NCBI RefSeq assembly: GCF_040199715.1
Contig: NZ_JBEFNA010000002.1
Span: 154,256 to 218,255 of the forward strand
Source of the DNA: Fusobacterium sp. SYSU M8D902
Lineage (GTDB): Bacteria > Fusobacteriota > Fusobacteriia > Fusobacteriales > Fusobacteriaceae
Reading direction: 5' to 3'
DNA: 64,000 bases
Both the position numbers and the translations under genes were made by a program. Positions 16,559 through 24,906 of the stretch are shown in pieces. The first letter of the stretch is position 1. The number at the start of each line of letters is the position of its first letter. Below the pieces are notes generated by a model. The model was not told the DNA's origin. It saw nothing but the letters and a program-made list of their open reading frames with translations, and did not search any database.

Positions 16559-18754
16559 TTAATTTTTTAATTTATATTTTAAAAGTTTTAAAGAATTTCC
16601 TACAACTAATATTGTTGTCATATTGTGCATAACAGAACTATATATTGCTGGTAATATTCCTGTAGCACCTAATACTAATGCAAATGAGTTAATACCAATT
16701 GCCATTGCAAAGTTTTCTTTTATTGTTTTTACAGTTTTTTTAGATAGTCCAATTACCTCTGGTACCAATAGTGGATCATCTTTTGTAATTGTTATATCTG
16801 CTGCCTCCATAGCCACATCAGTTCTAGTACTTCCCAATGCCACTCCTATATTTGCATATGAAAGAGCTGGTGCATCATTTATTCCATCTCCTATCATTAT
16901 TACATTGCTTCCTCTAGATTGAAGTGCCAATATGTTCTTAGCCTTATCCTCTGGTAATAACTCTGACTCATAACTATCTATTGACATTCTTGATGCTATT
17001 GTTTGAGCTTGTTGTTCCAAGTCTCCAGTCAATAATACTATCTCGTCAATTCCCTGTCCTCTAAGTCTATTAATTGTCTTCTTAATATTCTCTCTAGGTG
17101 GGTCAGTAACACCTATAAGTCCTATTAATTTGCTATCTTTTGCTATATAGATAAGAATTTCTCCTCTACCTAAAATTACCTTTACCTCATCGTTAAACTC
17201 TTCAGTAGAGATTCCATTCTCCTCCATAAATTTCTTACTACCAACTCTAACTATACTCTCTTCAATTGTAGTCTCTATTCCTCTAGCAACAATAACTTTA
17301 TTCTCACTATGAGTAGGTATCTCAAGTCCTCTATCCTTTATCTCATTTAAAATTGCTACTGCCAATGGATGTGTTGAAGTCTCTTCTGCTGCTGCTGCAT
17401 AAGTTAACATTCTATTTTCAGTTAACTCTTTATCTAAAACTTTTATTGTCTGTACACTAGGTCTACCCTCTGTTATTGTTCCAGTCTTATCAAAAATTAT
17501 TGTATCTGCTTTAGATATCTCTTCAATATAGTTACTTCCCTTGATTAAGATTCCATTTTTTGCCGCTGTATTTATTGCTGCAGAAAAAGCTGCTGCTGTT
17601 GATAATCTTATTCCACAAGAGTAATCTATCACAAGCATACTCATTGCTTTTTGAATATTTTTAGTTGTTCCATAAACTATTGCAGCCAACAAGAAGTTTA
17701 ATGGTATTAGTTGTGCCGAAAAATTATCAGCATAGTTTTGTATCTGTGCCTTATTAAAATTAGCATCTTCAACTAATTTTATAATTCTCGAAACTGTTCT
17801 TTCATCTCCTACTTTTTCAGCTTCTATTGTTATATTTCCATTTTTTATAATAGTTCCAGCAAATACATTTTCTCCAACCTTTTTAGTTATAGGCATATAT
17901 TCACCTGTTATAGAAGACTGATCTATATAAGCTTCACCTTTTATAATAGTTCCATCAACACTTATCTTTTCTCCTGTTTGAACTACTATCTTATCTCCCT
18001 TATCAATCTCTTCTATTGCTACTTTTTGGATACTACCATTTTCCATTACCTTCCATACATAGTTTTCTCCAACACTTAGCATATCTTTTATAGCCCCTCT
18101 TGTTTTCTTCATTGTATAAACAGTCAGAAGCTCTGCAAACTCTTCCATTATCATAATTGTTAAAGCTGTTTTCTCTTTTCCTAAAAGTAAGCTACTTATT
18201 ATAGCACTTGAACTCAGTGTATCTGCATTTGGTCTCTTATTTTTTATTAAGCTTCCCAATCCATTAGATATTACTGGAGCTGCTAGTGACATCACTCCAA
18301 GAGTATTAGGATTTAAAAATCTTCTTATTCCAGCTACTGGTGTTAGAGGTGCTTTCTTAAAAAAGTTATAAACTAACATTACACTGGCAGCACCTATTTT
18401 TTTGATAATCTCCTCTGGCGACTCCTCTTGTAATTTTCTCTCAATTACAATATTTTTACTGCTCTCTGTTCTCTCATTTCTATAAATCTCAACAAGATAT
18501 ACATTCAAAGTATTTTGGATAAGAGATATTAAGTTGTCATCAGTGACACTTATGTCATCAAAATATATTACTACTGTTCCTGTCACTGCACTTATTTTTG
18601 CACTCTCTATATATCTTACCTGCTCTAGCTGTTTCTCTATTTCATTTTTTAATCTTCCCAAGAATTTTAAAGCTCTAGATTTTATACGAACCCTTCCTCT
18701 TATCTTATGTATTACTTCACAATATAAAAGATGACTATTAGTTCTTCCTTTCAT
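16559..18754 (-). CDS. P1B-type metal-transporting ATPase with N-terminal HMA2 domain
   Basis: 731 residues. The N-terminus carries an HMA2-like domain (IHKIRGRVRIK), not the CxxC HMA domain. Actuator loop SSITGEY, phosphorylation site Asp422 in FDKTGTITEG, HP motif STHPLA, and hinge GDGINDAPA are all present, so the pump should be active. The transmembrane metal site normally written CPC reads DYSCGIRLS here (Cys380): a Ser-Cys-Gly motif without the proline, seen in P1B pumps whose metal is not well defined. It is the third gene of a five-gene operon with partners that share its HMA2 domain. The metal may be iron, manganese or another first-row ion; sequence alone does not decide. Confidence 0.92.
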   Translation of the reverse strand: MKGRTNSHLLYCEVIHKIRGRVRIKSRALKFLGRLKNEIEKQLEQVRYIESAKISAVTGTVVIYFDDISVTDDNLISLIQNTLNVYLVEIYRNERTESSKNIVIERKLQEESPEEIIKKIGAASVMLVYNFFKKAPLTPVAGIRRFLNPNTLGVMSLAAPVISNGLGSLIKNKRPNADTLSSSAIISSLLLGKEKTALTIMIMEEFAELLTVYTMKKTRGAIKDMLSVGENYVWKVMENGSIQKVAIEEIDKGDKIVVQTGEKISVDGTIIKGEAYIDQSSITGEYMPITKKVGENVFAGTIIKNGNITIEAEKVGDERTVSRIIKLVEDANFNKAQIQNYADNFSAQLIPLNFLLAAIVYGTTKNIQKAMSMLVIDYSCGIRLSTAAAFSAAINTAAKNGILIKGSNYIEEISKADTIIFDKTGTITEGRPSVQTIKVLDKELTENRMLTYAAAAEETSTHPLAVAILNEIKDRGLEIPTHSENKVIVARGIETTIEESIVRVGSKKFMEENGISTEEFNDEVKVILGRGEILIYIAKDSKLIGLIGVTDPPRENIKKTINRLRGQGIDEIVLLTGDLEQQAQTIASRMSIDSYESELLPEDKAKNILALQSRGSNVIMIGDGINDAPALSYANIGVALGSTRTDVAMEAADITITKDDPLLVPEVIGLSKKTVKTIKENFAMAIGINSFALVLGATGILPAIYSSVMHNMTTILVVGNSLKLLKYKLKN

Positions 18755-18755
18755 A

Positions 18756-19139
18756 CTATCTTCCTTTCTTTAATTCTTTATAAAGAATCTCATAAAATTT
18801 ATCTAGATTTTCCTCTATCTCTTTCACAGACATATTTTTGTACACATCTTCATTATCAACTATTTTCTTCCATACAAAATTTAACCACTCAACTATCTTC
18901 TTTTCATTAGTCAGTTGTGGATTATATTTTACAAGAATCTTACTTGTAACATATGAGTAAGTTATCTCCTCAATTCCATTTTCTAACTTTATTATACTAG
19001 TTGTATAGTGTTCATATTTTTTCATATCCTCAGGTACCTTATCCAATCCTGGAATCTGTAGTCTCAGTCTTCCTGGTATGCTATGTACAACCTTTATCTT
19101 ATTAAAATATAGAAATGCTGTTTTTAAAAGACCGTTCAC
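18756..19139 (-). CDS. HMA2-like small protein, ATPase partner
   Basis: 127 residues. The central pattern VHSIPGRLRLQIPG (residues ~19-32) followed by YSYVTSKILVKYNPQL is the HMA2-like unit also present in the three neighbouring proteins. There is no CxxC and no clear membrane segment; the N-terminus is mildly hydrophobic and the C-terminus is rich in Glu and Lys. It starts at the stop of the 165-residue gene and ends just before the ATPase gene, so all three are tightly coupled. Probably a cytoplasmic accessory or regulatory subunit of the pump (inference). Confidence 0.78.
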   Translation of the reverse strand: MNGLLKTAFLYFNKIKVVHSIPGRLRLQIPGLDKVPEDMKKYEHYTTSIIKLENGIEEITYSYVTSKILVKYNPQLTNEKKIVEWLNFVWKKIVDNEDVYKNMSVKEIEENLDKFYEILYKELKKGR

Positions 19140-19636
19140 TATTTTCCTCCTCCTTTAGATACTATATTAAATCCCCACCATAGTAGATTAACTCCATTAG
19201 GCATTATTGGATTTTGTCTTACTTTTTTTATTCCATTAATTATAAATAAAAGAGCGATTACACTTTTTAGATCCAATATTCCTTTTGTTTTATTGTAGAT
19301 TGCAAAATCTACACTTTCAACAATCTCCTTCATTCCAGAAAATATTTTTCCCTCTCTTTTAGTGAATACTTCCTCTTCTAAATCTAAAATATTTAAGATT
19401 GCTCCAATCAAAGTTAATGGTTCAACTAGATTCTCGTCAAACTTTACAAGAATACTCCCCACCAAAGGATTTACAGATAGACTTTCAATCCCATTCAGTC
19501 CTACTAATCTGTTTTTTAACTCTTGACTCTTCTCTTCATCTCCTATCAGAGAGTTTACTTTAAGTCTTATCCTTCCCTTGATATAGTGCTGTATTTCCAG
19601 TATTCCATAGAAATCTGGGAGCATTTTTTTATTCAT
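19139..19636 (-). CDS. HMA2-like protein with C-terminal hydrophobic segment, first gene of the ATPase operon
   Basis: 165 residues. The N-terminal ~70 residues contain IQHYIKGRIRLKV and NPLVGSILVKFDENL, the HMA2-like pattern repeated across this operon. The C-terminal part has a hydrophobic stretch (LDLKSVIALLFIINGIK) resembling one in the 252-residue protein. GAGGGTGATTAA precedes the ATG. Its stop overlaps the next start codon, indicating translational coupling. The operon promoter lies 48-77 bases upstream of this gene. The function is unknown; association with the P1B pump is strongly suggested by gene order. Confidence 0.78.
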   Translation of the reverse strand: MNKKMLPDFYGILEIQHYIKGRIRLKVNSLIGDEEKSQELKNRLVGLNGIESLSVNPLVGSILVKFDENLVEPLTLIGAILNILDLEEEVFTKREGKIFSGMKEIVESVDFAIYNKTKGILDLKSVIALLFIINGIKKVRQNPIMPNGVNLLWWGFNIVSKGGGK

Positions 19637-19683
19637 TTAATCACCCTCTATTTATAATTTATACCCATTTGATTTATTTTTTT

Positions 19684-19712
19684 AGTATACACCTTTTTTT
19701 ATAATAATTCAA
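19684..19712 (-). promoter_or_regulatory. Promoter of the HMA2/P-type ATPase operon
   Basis: Minus-strand TTGAAT (19712-19707), 17-bp spacer, TATACT (19689-19684). The region is AT-rich; no convincing metal-regulator box was recognised. Confidence 0.65.
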
Positions 19713-19784
19713 GATTTTTCAAAAAAATTATTTTGAATAATATTTAATTGTTTTGTAATCTTTATATATATTTTGACTATCAAA

Positions 19785-19815
19785 AAAATAAAGCAGTGTT
19801 CAACTGCTTTATTTT
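19785..19815 (-). terminator. Terminator after the flavodoxin-DUF2023 operon
   Basis: Perfect 13-base arms (19785-19797 and 19803-19815) with a 5-base loop, ending at the DUF2023 stop codon and extended by further T on the minus strand. Confidence 0.85.
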
Positions 19816-20160
19816 TTAACTCACTTTTTTTCTATTAATATATCTTTTACACTGCTGTTGTACATTATATCCTAACAAAACCCCAAGTATAAAGTCTTCC
19901 TCTGGTGAAAAATCTCTTAAAGAGTTCTTCTTAAATCTCTTTAAAACATCTATACACTCCTTTGTTCCGAAAAAGACATTCACATATCCAGATTTTAAAT
20001 TCTCAAGGATATATTCATAGTTGCACTTACTTAACCTATCTTTTATCAATTCAAAATTTTCTGTAGTAGTTGTTAAAAGAGCTAAACTTCTAAGTCCTTT
20101 ATTCAGTTCATACATCATATGAAAAAATACCCCAAGTTCATTTCTCTTTTGTTCACTCAT
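19816..20160 (-). CDS. DUF2023 family protein, flavodoxin partner
   Basis: 114 residues. ELNKGLRSLALLTT, VNVFFGTKECIDVLKRF and FSPEEDFILGVLLGYNVQQQCKRYI match my memory of DUF2023, a family repeatedly encoded beside flavodoxin in anaerobes. It starts one base after the flavodoxin stop, so the two are surely one transcript. There is no membrane segment or signal peptide. The function is unknown; helping flavodoxin maturation or electron delivery is a guess from gene order. Confidence 0.8.
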   Translation of the reverse strand: MSEQKRNELGVFFHMMYELNKGLRSLALLTTTTENFELIKDRLSKCNYEYILENLKSGYVNVFFGTKECIDVLKRFKKNSLRDFSPEEDFILGVLLGYNVQQQCKRYINRKKVS

Positions 20161-20161
20161 T

Positions 20162-20638
20162 TTATTTTACCTTCTCAACCCAAGCATTTATTCTCTCATC
20201 TGTTAGATCGCTCTGATTGTTATCATCTATTACAAGACCTACAAACTCATCATCTACTACTGCTTTTGAACCACCAAAAGAATATCCATCAGTTGATGTT
20301 TTTCCTACTAAATTAATTCCCATATCTTTTATCTCTTCATAAATAGTTCCTATTCCATCTACGAATGTATCTCCAAATCCCTCTTGGTCTCCTACTCCGA
20401 TAAGTGCTACTTTTTTACCTGTTAAATTTTTAGTTTTTAATTTATCTAAAGCATCAAACCACTCATCTTGTAGATCTCCCATTCCCCAAGTAGATGTTGC
20501 AAAAATAACAAATTCAAATTCTTCAACTTTATCAATCTCACTAGCTGGAAAAACCTCTGCTCCTAATAATTCTCCTACTTTTCCTGCTACCATTTCAGTT
20601 GTTCCTGTTGTACTTCCAAAGAAAATTGCTGTTTTCAT
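20162..20638 (-). CDS. fldA: Flavodoxin
   Basis: 158 residues, long-chain-type flavodoxin carrying FMN and moving low-potential electrons. The phosphate-binding loop is GSTTGTTEMVAGK near residue 8, and TSTWGMGDLQDEWFD forms the isoalloxazine-contact loop with its tryptophan. It is transcribed from a promoter that matches the sigma-70 consensus perfectly and is co-transcribed with a DUF2023 gene. Strong expression would fit replacement of ferredoxin under iron limitation, though no Fur box was recognised. Confidence 0.95.
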   Translation of the reverse strand: MKTAIFFGSTTGTTEMVAGKVGELLGAEVFPASEIDKVEEFEFVIFATSTWGMGDLQDEWFDALDKLKTKNLTGKKVALIGVGDQEGFGDTFVDGIGTIYEEIKDMGINLVGKTSTDGYSFGGSKAVVDDEFVGLVIDDNNQSDLTDERINAWVEKVK

Positions 20639-20670
20639 CCTATTCCTCCTTGTATTATCTTGTTGAATTA

Positions 20671-20699
20671 ATTATACTCTCTTTTATTTTGTTTGTCAA
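20671..20699 (-). promoter_or_regulatory. Consensus promoter of fldA
   Basis: Minus-strand TTGACA (20699-20694), 17-bp spacer and TATAAT (20676-20671): 12 of 12 consensus bases at optimal spacing. Confidence 0.85.
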
Positions 20700-20756
20700 A
20701 TTATTTTTATAAAAAATATTAATTAAATCTTATAAACTAGGATTTATAAATAAAAA

Positions 20757-20783
20757 AGCTATACCTCCATTGAAGGTATAGCT
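20757..20783 (-). terminator. Terminator after the PTS IIC-IIB operon
   Basis: Perfect 10-base arms (20757-20766 and 20774-20783), 7-base loop, followed on the minus strand by six T. Confidence 0.85.
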
Positions 20784-20801
20784 CATAACCTACTCTATCA
20801 C

Positions 20802-21116
20802 TTAGTTACTCTCTTTTATTAATTTTATAGCTTGTGATAAAACTTTTTTACCATCCATTGTTCCATAATCTTTAGTATCAATTACAGCTATTTTCTTTCC
20901 ATATTGATCTGCTATTTTTTGAAAGTCATTTAATTTGAACTTAACTTGTGGTCCTAATAAAACTACATCATAATTTTGTATCTCAACTTCAAATCTATCT
21001 ATTCCTGTAGCATTTATCTCCACTGGAACATTATGCTCTTCAGCCACTTTTCTCATCTTATTTACCATTAAACTTGTTGACATCCCTGCAGAACAACACA
21101 ATAAAATTCTTTTCAT
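20802..21116 (-). CDS. PTS lactose/cellobiose-family IIB component
   Basis: 104 residues. The phosphocysteine is Cys8 in LLCCSAGMSTSL. It passes phosphate from a IIA protein to sugar imported by the IIC protein encoded just upstream (26-base gap). Similar proteins handle cellobiose, chitobiose or other beta-disaccharides. Neither a IIA of this family nor a phospho-beta-glucosidase is nearby, so the exact sugar is open and IIA must come from elsewhere in the genome. Confidence 0.92.
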   Translation of the reverse strand: MKRILLCCSAGMSTSLMVNKMRKVAEEHNVPVEINATGIDRFEVEIQNYDVVLLGPQVKFKLNDFQKIADQYGKKIAVIDTKDYGTMDGKKVLSQAIKLIKESN

Positions 21117-21142
21117 CTCTGTACTCCTCCATTAACTTTAAA

Positions 21143-22432
21143 TTATAATTCTAAATCTAAATCTTCCTCTTGTGGTTTTGCTTCCATCTCTAAAGCTTTT
21201 CTATCTAATACCTTTAAGAATGGTAACCAGATAATAAATACTATAAAACAGTTTACAATTTGTAACACTCCACCCATAACTGAGTTTGTTGCTAATACTC
21301 CACTAAAGAATACTGGTACTGTCCAAGGAACTATTACTCCTGTTGGTATTGGTGCTAATCCAACTGCCATCATTATATATGTGAATATCACAACAACTAT
21401 TGGAGCTAATAACCAAGGTACAAATACTAGTGGATTCATTACTATAGGTAATCCAAATGTAATTGGTTCATTTACGTTAAATATTGCTGAAGGTCCTGCT
21501 AATTTACCTAATTCCTTCAATTGTCTACTCTTTACAACAAATAATAGTGCAAATACAACTGCGATTGTCATTCCTGTTCCACCTAATCCAACTGTATATG
21601 TCTCTATAAATTGCTTAGTTATAATGTTTGGTAACTCTTTTCCTGCTTGATATGCCTCAAGGTTTTGTAGTGATAATGTATTCCAAACAGGGTCTAGTAC
21701 TGAGTTAACTATTGTCTGTCCATGTAATCCAAAGAACCAAAGTAATTGTATTAAAATTATTGCAATTACTGTTGCTATTAATCCTCCACCTAACTTAACC
21801 ATTGGAGTTTGAATTACTACAAATATAAAGTCATGTATATTTTCAAATGGTGTTAATGAGAATATTATTCTAACTATTAAGAATACTGCCAATGTCACAA
21901 ATCCTGGAACTAAAGCTGAGAATGATTTTGCTACTGCTGGTGGAACACTATCTGGCATCTTTATTGTCCAACCTTTTTGTACAGCTCTTCTATATATCTC
22001 TGCTGAAGCAAATCCTACTAACATACCTACGAACATCCCTTTAGCTCCCAATCTATCTAATGAGATTCCTCCATTTTGTAGTGGAGTAACTAAAAAGAAA
22101 GCTGAAACTCCAATTGCTGATCCAAATATTCCCTCTATATTGTAAGATGATGTCAAATAATATCCAATACCCATTACTACAAAGACTGTCATCATTAACA
22201 TACTACTCTCTGCTGCTGGTGCTAATGCTCCCTTTAAAATTGCAAGTTTATCATCACTCATTAATAAGTTTAAAAATGGTAAGTTCGCAATTACTATAAA
22301 TATTGATCCAAATATTGTCAAAGGAAATGATAACATAAATGAATCTCTTAACACATTTAAATATTTACTCTGTCCTAACTTTTCTGCTATTGGTAGCAAG
22401 TATTTCTCTAAAAAATACATAACTTTATCCAT
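21143..22432 (-). CDS. PTS lactose/cellobiose-family IIC permease
   Basis: 429 residues with about ten hydrophobic segments, matching the CelB/ChbC/LacE IIC channel family. NVNEPITFGLPIVMNP is the conserved substrate-site block of these permeases. It probably transports a beta-linked disaccharide, phosphorylated by the adjacent IIB. The promoter upstream on the minus strand is TTGACA-17-AATAAT. Divergent from the replication-initiator-like gene. No regulator gene is adjacent. Confidence 0.93.
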   Translation of the reverse strand: MDKVMYFLEKYLLPIAEKLGQSKYLNVLRDSFMLSFPLTIFGSIFIVIANLPFLNLLMSDDKLAILKGALAPAAESSMLMMTVFVVMGIGYYLTSSYNIEGIFGSAIGVSAFFLVTPLQNGGISLDRLGAKGMFVGMLVGFASAEIYRRAVQKGWTIKMPDSVPPAVAKSFSALVPGFVTLAVFLIVRIIFSLTPFENIHDFIFVVIQTPMVKLGGGLIATVIAIILIQLLWFFGLHGQTIVNSVLDPVWNTLSLQNLEAYQAGKELPNIITKQFIETYTVGLGGTGMTIAVVFALLFVVKSRQLKELGKLAGPSAIFNVNEPITFGLPIVMNPLVFVPWLLAPIVVVIFTYIMMAVGLAPIPTGVIVPWTVPVFFSGVLATNSVMGGVLQIVNCFIVFIIWLPFLKVLDRKALEMEAKPQEEDLDLEL

Positions 22433-22474
22433 ATAAACTTCCTCCTAAAAATATTATTTGTTTCTTCACAACCT

Positions 22475-22503
22475 ATTATTACATTTTTTTGTAAATGTGT
22501 CAA
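22475..22503 (-). promoter_or_regulatory. Promoter of the PTS IIC-IIB operon
   Basis: Minus-strand TTGACA (22503-22498), 17-bp spacer, AATAAT (22480-22475), about 43 bases before the IIC start. Confidence 0.6.
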
Positions 22504-22549
22504 ATTTTAATATTTTTAGTTTTGTTTTCGTTGATTTTAACTTTTTTAC

Positions 22550-22578
22550 TTGCTTTTACACTGTAAATATAGTATTAT
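22550..22578 (+). promoter_or_regulatory. Promoter of the replication-initiator-like gene
   Basis: TTGCTT (22550-22555), 17-bp spacer, TATTAT (22573-22578). Confidence 0.45.
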
Positions 22579-22666
22579 TAATTAGATATTGAAAATATTT
22601 TTTTCTAATTTTCGTCTAATTTAATAAAAAATATATAAAAAAAATTTAATTTTTTTGGAGAGAGCT

Positions 22667-23749
22667 ATGAATATTAATTTTGAAATTATACCTAAATATA
22701 TAAAGTCTGAATATTTTATTATAAATTTAATTATTGATGATCTTTTAAAAAATAAAAATCTACTCTATACTTTTGATGAACTTAATATTCCTGAACTAAA
22801 AGGTAGCCATTTCCTATTTTTAGAGAGATTTATAAAGAAGGGATTTTCATACTCATTCAAAGAGGAAGCTGGAGTATTTATGCCTATCGAATCCTTCTCT
22901 TTAAAAGATAACCATATTGAGTTTAATCTAACTAAAATATTTAAAGAAGCTATTCTTGAACAAAACAGTTTAAGAGTATTGGACTTAAAATATATTTTAA
23001 AATTTGAAGAGAGTTTCTCCAAATACTTTTACTATAATTTTGTAATCAATACTGAAAATGAAAAAAATATTGTTATACCATTGGAGGAGTTAAAAAAAAT
23101 ATTGGGTTTGAAGGAGTATGAACGTTTTTATGATTTTGAATTAAATATCCTTAAAAAATTAAAGAAAGAGATTGATCTAAAAACAAACTATCTATTGGAG
23201 TACAATAAGATAAAGAGTGGAGAGTTTAAAAATAATAAGGTAATTGCTATTGAATTTTTTATAAATACTAAAAGATCTAAAGCTAAACTTGAAGAGACTA
23301 ATGAACTGATGTCTATATTGGCTACTCATATTAAAGATTTTAAGATGTGCTATGATCTTCTCTATAACTCTCTTAATTATATTGATTTTAAAGAGTTAAA
23401 GTCTTCAATACAATATATTTTAAAAAATCATAATAAAGAGAGTAGTATTGAAGATGAGTTAAAAATCTTTATTGAGAATAAATCTAAGTTAAGTCAGTAT
23501 GAAAAAATTGATAGTTTCTATGCTTCCTGCCTCAATCCTCTAAAGTTTCAAAATTTTCTATATAAAAAACTCACACAGATGGTCAATCTAGAAGTTTTAA
23601 ATACCAATGTTTCCTCTACAAAATTTCTAAAGGTACTATACTTTGCTAAAGAGGGAGAACAACTATTCTTTGAAGATGGTCCTATTACAATTGCCATTAA
23701 ATACTCTAAAAAAGCTGAAAGTTTTTTTGAAATATATAAAAAAATCTAA
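22667..23749 (+). CDS. Plasmid-type replication initiator homologue (Rep_3/RepB-like)
   Basis: 360 residues from the ATG behind a GGAGAG site; a TTG four codons earlier lies in that site. Residues ~140-210 contain IPLEELKKILGL, then YERFYDFELNILKKLKKEID and KNNKVIAIEFFI, the arrangement of the second winged helix of Rep_3 initiators that bind plasmid iterons. The N-terminal part would be the first winged helix (weaker match). The remaining ~150 residues are Lys/Glu-rich and unrecognised. No iterons, par genes or mobilisation genes flank it, and the neighbours are ordinary chromosomal genes, so it is either a plasmid relic or a domesticated DNA-binding protein. Confidence 0.6.
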   Translation: MNINFEIIPKYIKSEYFIINLIIDDLLKNKNLLYTFDELNIPELKGSHFLFLERFIKKGFSYSFKEEAGVFMPIESFSLKDNHIEFNLTKIFKEAILEQNSLRVLDLKYILKFEESFSKYFYYNFVINTENEKNIVIPLEELKKILGLKEYERFYDFELNILKKLKKEIDLKTNYLLEYNKIKSGEFKNNKVIAIEFFINTKRSKAKLEETNELMSILATHIKDFKMCYDLLYNSLNYIDFKELKSSIQYILKNHNKESSIEDELKIFIENKSKLSQYEKIDSFYASCLNPLKFQNFLYKKLTQMVNLEVLNTNVSSTKFLKVLYFAKEGEQLFFEDGPITIAIKYSKKAESFFEIYKKI

Positions 23750-23773
23750 AAACTATTATAAATTCTCACTAAA

Positions 23774-23806
23774 AAAGGAAAAAAGTCTCTCCAACTTTTT
23801 TCCTTT
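23774..23806. terminator. Bidirectional terminator between rep-like gene and corA
   Basis: Perfect 13-base arms (23774-23786 and 23794-23806), 7-base loop, between converging genes. Confidence 0.8.
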
Positions 23807-23818
23807 AATTTTATTGAT

Positions 23819-24886
23819 CTATAACCATTTTTTCTTTTTAAAGTATGCTAACATTGCTAAAACTAATATTAACATTACAGCTAAAACTATAAAATATCCA
23901 TATCTACTCTGTAATTCTGGCATATATTCAAAGTTCATTCCATATAGACTTGCCAAGAAACTCAAAGGCATAAATATTGTAGATATAATTGCTAGAATTT
24001 GCATAATCTCATTCATTCCATTACTAATAGTTGAATGATATAATTGAATTAGCTCCGTTACTCTACTGTTTAAAATATCCAATGTGTCGTGAACTATTAT
24101 ACCATGGTCAGATAGGTCAGTCAGATATATCTTCATATCCTCATTTAAATATTCAGCTACACTGTTTGTTTGCAATCTTGTAATCAACTCTCTTATCGGT
24201 CCAATCGTTCTCTTCAATGTAGTTACCTTCTGTTTCAATGTTATGATTGCTTGTAAATCCTCTCTTTCAGAGTCATTAATTACTTTTGATTCCAATCTAT
24301 CTATCTCTATCTCAACTTCATCAAGTATCATAAAATAGTTGTCAACTATTGTATCTAATATAGCATATGTCAGATAACCAACACTTCTCTTTCTCATTCT
24401 TGAGTTTGGAGCTTCTATCCTTGCTCTAATAGAGTCAAATACATCTCCAGGTGTTTCTTGGAAAGTGATAAGATAATCTTCACCAACTATGAAAGAAACC
24501 TGTTCATAACTTATATCTTTAGATATTAGATTAAGCTTTAACATCTTCATAACTATGAAAAGATACTCATCTCTCTCCTCTACTTTTGCCCTCTGTGTAC
24601 TATTAACTAGGTCTTCCATTACCAAGTTATCCAACTCAAATAGTTTTCCAATCTTTTTTATAAGAGGTATATCGTGAATTCCATCTATATTTATCCAAGT
24701 TATTCCCTTAAAATCTACTTTTAAATTACTCAAATCACTTCTTTCATCAAAAAGTTCTCTCTTAATGACACTGTCGTTATATGCCATTACATCTATATTT
24801 ATTCTATGTTGTGGATTTTCTCCTGTATAAATTATACTTCCTGGTGGCAATCCTACTTTTTTCTTTCTGTTTGATGAATCATTCAT
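23819..24886 (-). CDS. corA: CorA-type magnesium/divalent cation channel
   Basis: 355 residues. A large cytoplasmic N-terminal domain is followed by two C-terminal transmembrane helices joined by the selectivity loop YGMNFEYMPEL. This is the pentameric CorA Mg2+ uptake channel. It is the last gene of the polA-whiA-ribF-scpA-murJ-methyltransferase run, 20 bases behind the methyltransferase, and is followed by a bidirectional terminator. The window also carries mgtE, so two Mg2+ systems are present. Confidence 0.95.
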   Translation of the reverse strand: MNDSSNRKKKVGLPPGSIIYTGENPQHRINIDVMAYNDSVIKRELFDERSDLSNLKVDFKGITWINIDGIHDIPLIKKIGKLFELDNLVMEDLVNSTQRAKVEERDEYLFIVMKMLKLNLISKDISYEQVSFIVGEDYLITFQETPGDVFDSIRARIEAPNSRMRKRSVGYLTYAILDTIVDNYFMILDEVEIEIDRLESKVINDSEREDLQAIITLKQKVTTLKRTIGPIRELITRLQTNSVAEYLNEDMKIYLTDLSDHGIIVHDTLDILNSRVTELIQLYHSTISNGMNEIMQILAIISTIFMPLSFLASLYGMNFEYMPELQSRYGYFIVLAVMLILVLAMLAYFKKKKWL

Positions 24887-24906
24887 CTTCTAATTCACCT
24901 CTCTTA

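Noticed and set aside
22433-22666. Possible plasmid origin (iterons) upstream of the Rep-like gene
   Set aside because: Only loose similarity between two TTTTCGT-containing stretches; no direct repeats of iteron length or even spacing.
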